Origin: CAG-411 sp963643465
GTDB taxonomy: Bacteria; Bacillota; Clostridia; Lachnospirales; Lachnospiraceae
DNA: 64,000 nucleotides
Reading direction: 5' to 3'
NCBI GenBank assembly: GCA_963643465.1
Contig: CAVIJT010000007.1
Coordinates: 62,001 to 126,000, forward strand
Shown here: in pieces, positions 60,724-64,000 of the stretch
Layout: each line of letters begins with the position of its first letter
How positions within the stretch are numbered: the stretch's first letter is position 1
Made by a program: the position numbers and the translations under genes
The notes under the pieces: model-generated
Told to the model about the DNA's origin: nothing
The model's input: the letters and a program-made list of their open reading frames with translations, nothing else
The model's database searches: none

Positions 60724-61932
60724 ATGGAAAAAATTAAAATGACAACTCCATTAGTAGAGATGGATGGAGACGAGATGACAAGAATTTTATGGAAGTTAAT
60801 CAAAGATGAGTTATTACTTCCATTCGTAGATTTAAATACGGAATATTATGATTTAGGATTGGAGCATCGTAATGCCACAAACGATCAGGTAACAATTGAT
60901 TCAGCTGAGGCAACTAAAAAGTACGGCGTTGCAGTTAAATGTGCAACTATCACTCCAAATGCTGCCAGAATGGAAGAGTATACCTTAAAAGAAATGTGGA
61001 AAAGTCCTAATGGAACAATTCGTGCTATACTTGACGGAACTGTTTTCCGCGCACCTATTGTTGTAAAGGGAATCGAGCCTTGTGTAAAGAATTGGAAAAA
61101 ACCTATTACAATCGCAAGACACGCATATGGTGATGTATATAAGGGAAGTGAAGTGAAAATTCCAGGTGCTGGTAAGGCAGAAATCGTATTTACTGGAGAA
61201 GATGGAACTGAAATTCGCGAATTAATTCACAACTTTAGCGATGCTGGTATTGTTCAAGGAATGCACAACTTAAATTCTTCTATTACAAGTTTTGCAAAGA
61301 GCTGCTTTAATTACGCATTAGATACCAAACAAGATTTATGGTTTGCAACCAAAGATACCATTTCTAAAAAGTACGACCACACATTCAAAGATATTTTCCA
61401 AGAAATCTTTGATGCAGAATACAAAGAAAAATTTGACCAAGCAGGTATTGAATATTTCTACACCTTAATTGATGATGCAGTAGCTCGTGTTATGAAGTCA
61501 GAAGGTGGTTATATTTGGGCATGTAAGAACTATGACGGTGATGTAATGAGTGATATGGTTTCTTCTGCATTTGGTTCTTTGGCTATGATGACATCTGTAT
61601 TAGTATCTCCAGAAGGAAACTATGAATATGAAGCTGCACATGGTACTGTACAGAGACATTACTACAAACACTTAAAGGGTGAAGAAACATCAACAAACTC
61701 CGTAGCAACTATTTTTGCATGGACAGGTGCTCTTAGAAAACGTGGTGAGTTAGATAACAATCAAGAATTGCAGAATTTTGCTGATAAATTAGAGGCTGCA
61801 ACGATTGCAACAATTGAGAACGGAACTATGACAAAAGATTTGGCTTTAATTACAACTTTGGAAAACGTAACTGTTGTAAACAGCCAGGATTTCATCTTAG
61901 CAATTCGTAAAACATTAGAGGGAATGCTGTAA
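60724..61932 (+). CDS. icd: NADP-dependent isocitrate dehydrogenase, eukaryote-like (type II)
   Basis: Encodes 402 residues. The sequence follows the homodimeric eukaryote-type NADP enzyme rather than the E. coli type: PLVEMDGDEMTRILWKLIKDEL at the start, NDQVTIDSAEATKKYGVAVKCATITP, SPNGTIRAILDGTVFRAPI and the RHAYGDVYKGSEV segment near residue 135. The C terminus has EAAHGTVQRHYYKHLKGEETSTN, with the Arg/His contacts for NADP. It makes 2-oxoglutarate, NADPH and CO2 in the oxidative half of the citrate cycle, giving the carbon skeleton for glutamate. AAGGAGGAAG precedes the ATG. No citrate synthase or aconitase is adjacent. Confidence 0.95.
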   Translation: MEKIKMTTPLVEMDGDEMTRILWKLIKDELLLPFVDLNTEYYDLGLEHRNATNDQVTIDSAEATKKYGVAVKCATITPNAARMEEYTLKEMWKSPNGTIRAILDGTVFRAPIVVKGIEPCVKNWKKPITIARHAYGDVYKGSEVKIPGAGKAEIVFTGEDGTEIRELIHNFSDAGIVQGMHNLNSSITSFAKSCFNYALDTKQDLWFATKDTISKKYDHTFKDIFQEIFDAEYKEKFDQAGIEYFYTLIDDAVARVMKSEGGYIWACKNYDGDVMSDMVSSAFGSLAMMTSVLVSPEGNYEYEAAHGTVQRHYYKHLKGEETSTNSVATIFAWTGALRKRGELDNNQELQNFADKLEAATIATIENGTMTKDLALITTLENVTVVNSQDFILAIRKTLEGML

Positions 61933-61944
61933 TTTTGATAAGGA

Positions 61945-61976
61945 AAAGGGTATTCTAAAAAGGAATACCCTTTCTG
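61945..61976 (+). terminator. Weak terminator after icd
   Basis: AAAGGGTATTC at 61945-61955 pairs perfectly with GAATACCCTTT at 61963-61973, 7-base loop; the T tract is short. Confidence 0.6.
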
Positions 61977-62018
61977 TGTCATATAGGGGGAACAATAAAA
62001 TAAGGAGGGAGTATAAAC

Positions 62019-63377
62019 ATGAAGGACAAGATACAACAAAAAAAGCAACAAGCAGGCGTACCTAATCAAGTAGAAAAAGAACCCTCTTTTTTTCAAAATA
62101 TTGGGGAGAGCGAAAAGAATCGAAAACGGTTTCAAGAATTAAATAGCTATAAATGGCAAGGACTTATGTGGTTCCTTGTAATTGTAGCCTGCATTGCATT
62201 TGGATTTATTGTATTGCGTTTAGATTCTATCATTGAAGGTTTTCAAGTATTACTGGGAATACTAAAACCAATTCTCATTGGAGTCATTTTGGCTTACATC
62301 TTAAATCCAGTGATGAAAAGTTTTGAAAATTTCTTTTACAGAGTATTCAAAAAAGACAATTCAGACCCAAAAGCCCAAAAGCAAATTCGGTCTATTGCAT
62401 TGCTCATTACCATTATTCTATTTTTGGTGATTATTGGAATTCTCTTAGCTGCAATTTTGCCGGATTTAGTCGTGAGTATTTCAAACTTAATTGCAGATTT
62501 ACCTGGTTACGTATCTTCAGTTTCCCATTGGATTTCTCAATTATCTGTTGATGATAAGTATCAAGTATATGTACAACAAATGTTAGATCAAACAGAACAT
62601 GCAGAAACTTGGGTAAAAACCAATTTATCCGGCCAGTTAAATGCTGTTGTTGCTACTTTAAGAGCAGGAATTGTAAGTGTATTTAATCTATTGTATAATT
62701 TTTTTATTGGATTGATTGTTTCTATTTATATTTTATCTACAAAAGAAAAATTTAAAGCTCAGTCCAAAAAAGTTTTGTATGCACTGTTCCAAGAAAGTAC
62801 ATCCAACTCCATTTTACAAATGGCGCGGGACAGTAATAAGATTTTTCTTGGATTCTTAACTGGAAAGATTATTGATTCTGCTATTATTGGTGTAATTTGT
62901 TTTATATTTCTTTCCATTTTCCAAATCCCTTATACTTTAATTGTAAGTGTGATTGTTGGAATTACTAACATCATTCCATTTTTTGGACCATATATTGGTG
63001 GAATTCCAAGTGCAATTTTAATTTTTTTGGCAGACCCAAAAGCAGGTATCTTTTTTATTGTTTTCATTATCATTCTGCAACAAATTGATGGTAATTTTAT
63101 TGGACCTAAAATTCTTGGCAATACAACTGGCTTATCTGCATTCTGGGTAATTTTTTCTATTTTACTTGGCTCCGGATTGTTCGGTTTTGCGGGCATGATT
63201 TTTGGAGTTCCTGTTTTTGCTGTTATATATCATATTATCCATCAGTTAGTAAATAAACGAATTGCAGCAAAAAAAATGCCTTTGGAAACAGCTAAATACA
63301 CAGAGGTATATCGGGTTGATCATGCTTCGCTAGTATATCACCAAGCAACACAATCAAAAGAAAAAACGGAAGAGTAG
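62019..63377 (+). CDS. AI-2E family transporter (PerM/TqsA-like)
   Basis: Encodes 452 residues with about eight membrane segments. The characteristic order is visible: an N-terminal charged region, two membrane segments (GLMWFLVIVACIAFGFIVLR, GVILAYILNPVMK), a long periplasm-like middle, then the conserved VGITNIIPFFGPYIGGIPSAI around residue 310 and the ALLVFGS-like end (ILLGSGLFGFAGMIFGVPVFAV). The family exports autoinducer-2 in some species but others carry unrelated roles, so the name should not be read as function here. The short C-terminal tail is lysine-rich. AAGGAGGG precedes the ATG; maf follows after 18 bases. Confidence 0.92.
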   Translation: MKDKIQQKKQQAGVPNQVEKEPSFFQNIGESEKNRKRFQELNSYKWQGLMWFLVIVACIAFGFIVLRLDSIIEGFQVLLGILKPILIGVILAYILNPVMKSFENFFYRVFKKDNSDPKAQKQIRSIALLITIILFLVIIGILLAAILPDLVVSISNLIADLPGYVSSVSHWISQLSVDDKYQVYVQQMLDQTEHAETWVKTNLSGQLNAVVATLRAGIVSVFNLLYNFFIGLIVSIYILSTKEKFKAQSKKVLYALFQESTSNSILQMARDSNKIFLGFLTGKIIDSAIIGVICFIFLSIFQIPYTLIVSVIVGITNIIPFFGPYIGGIPSAILIFLADPKAGIFFIVFIIILQQIDGNFIGPKILGNTTGLSAFWVIFSILLGSGLFGFAGMIFGVPVFAVIYHIIHQLVNKRIAAKKMPLETAKYTEVYRVDHASLVYHQATQSKEKTEE

Positions 63378-63395
63378 AAAGGATGTTACACAAAT

Positions 63396-63977
63396 ATGTA
63401 TCAAATAATATTGGCCTCTGGCTCCCCAAGAAGAAAAGAAATTTTAGAACAGGCAGATGTTGTGTTTCAAATTATTCCAAGTCAAAAAGAAGAAATTGTT
63501 TCATCCACACAACCAGATGACGTAGTGAAAGAATTATCTTTAATGAAGGCAAGTGATATAGCAGATAAGATGCCCGTTAATTCTATAATTATAGGCGCAG
63601 ACACCGTGGTAGCAAATGCAGGAAACATTCTTGGAAAGCCCAAAGATGAATTAGAAGCGGTAGATATGATTATGAATCTACAAGGTCATAGTCACACCGT
63701 TCATACTGGTGTATGTATTATCGTAAAGCATCAAGATGGAACTCTTGATATCCGCCAATTTTCAGAAGTGACCAAAGTACACATTACAGACATTTCCAAA
63801 GAAGAGGCTATGACTTATATTTTATCAGGAGAAGCAATGGATAAAGCAGGTGCCTACGCAATTCAAGGTAAATTTGCCAAATATGTACAGGGAATCGATG
63901 GGGACTACTACAACGTAGTTGGATTTCCTATTTCCAGATTTCGAATAGAAATGAAACGGCTAGGCTTCTCCATCTAA
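63396..63977 (+). CDS. maf: Maf-family nucleoside triphosphate pyrophosphatase
   Basis: Encodes 193 residues. The ILASGSPRRKEIL motif at residues 4-16 carries the active-site Ser and Arg pair, IIGADTVVANAG near residue 65 the catalytic Asp, and a C-terminal AYAIQGKFAKYVQGIDGDYYNVVGFPISR stretch is the family signature. Such enzymes hydrolyse non-canonical or methylated nucleotides (dTTP/UTP type). In rod-shaped Firmicutes it often sits next to mreB or radC, which are not in view because the window ends here. An AGAAAGG precedes the ATG. Confidence 0.93.
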   Translation: MYQIILASGSPRRKEILEQADVVFQIIPSQKEEIVSSTQPDDVVKELSLMKASDIADKMPVNSIIIGADTVVANAGNILGKPKDELEAVDMIMNLQGHSHTVHTGVCIIVKHQDGTLDIRQFSEVTKVHITDISKEEAMTYILSGEAMDKAGAYAIQGKFAKYVQGIDGDYYNVVGFPISRFRIEMKRLGFSI

Positions 63978-64000
63978 AACAACATAAAAATCATAAGAAA

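Noticed and set aside
1..64000. CRISPR arrays, insertion sequences, prophage or conjugative genes
   Set aside because: No spaced direct repeats of the right size, no transposase, integrase, capsid or relaxase motif in any of the genes. The topoisomerase III is the only family often found on mobile elements and has no such neighbours.

Overview
The window looks like a chromosomal contig from a low-G+C Gram-positive of the class Clostridia, most probably a Lachnospiraceae gut anaerobe. The pointers are the AT-rich coding style, strong AGGAGG-type ribosome binding sites, TTG and GTG starts, a tryptophan T-box leader, a DUF5688 protein, a MecA adaptor, a eukaryote-type NADP isocitrate dehydrogenase and textbook SigA-type promoters. 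Nearly all genes are on the plus strand. I see no prophage, insertion sequence, CRISPR array or rRNA. One run of ten N (48190-48199) marks an assembly gap.

Layout. (a) 1-9511: the distal part of a surface-polysaccharide locus. It has five family-2/4 glycosyltransferases, a hexapeptide acyltransferase, a cupin sugar ketoisomerase and a PLP sugar aminotransferase (FdtA/FdtB-like), a Wzx-type flippase and a GNAT acetyltransferase, closed by a good terminator. (b) 9575-14753: glmS, a multi-membrane GT-C-type protein and a UDP-galactopyranose-mutase-like flavoprotein. (c) 14750-19209: a sigma-A promoter, a Trp-specific T-box and trpE-G-D-C, with trpF, trpB and trpA absent. (d) 19271-26046: galE, a viroplasmin/RNase H protein, the dTDP-rhamnose genes rmlA-B-D-C and a membrane-anchored foldase-like protein. 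rmlA and rmlB also make the substrate of the FdtA/FdtB branch in (a), so the two sugar regions are biochemically linked. (e) 26117-31376: DegV, tRNA-Thr, superoxide dismutase, topoisomerase III and a lytic transglycosylase. (f) 31558-38402: a polyamine cluster, speD, a duplicated hairpin repeat, speA, speE, speB, carboxynorspermidine dehydrogenase and nspC. It encodes both the AdoMet-dependent and the aspartate-semialdehyde-dependent ways of adding an aminopropyl group. (g) 38414-40616: hisB, a HisF-like/HisI/HisE fusion and a 47-residue membrane protein.

(h) 40642-47458: alaS behind a consensus promoter, a CPA2 antiporter, a GGDEF-EAL protein and a DUF5688 protein. (i) 47533-56696: a flavin-reductase-like protein, mecA, a very long class A penicillin-binding protein, a small membrane protein, a D,D-carboxypeptidase, a DUF1266-DUF2185 protein and an M18 aminopeptidase. 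(j) 56877-64000: a divergent XRE regulator/chemoreceptor pair, a secreted C39-like protein with peptidoglycan-binding and fibronectin-like domains, icd, an AI-2E family transporter and a Maf pyrophosphatase.

Most of the window is ordinary housekeeping and envelope biology. The parts I consider worth a second look are the hybrid polyamine cluster with its palindromic speD promoter and its duplicated hairpin element, the HisF-like pseudoenzyme domain fused to HisIE, the truncated trp operon with a second strong hairpin just beyond its T-box terminator, the structured leader of the DUF1266-DUF2185 gene, and the XRE/chemoreceptor intergenic palindrome. All assignments come from reading motifs by eye, and no database search was run.
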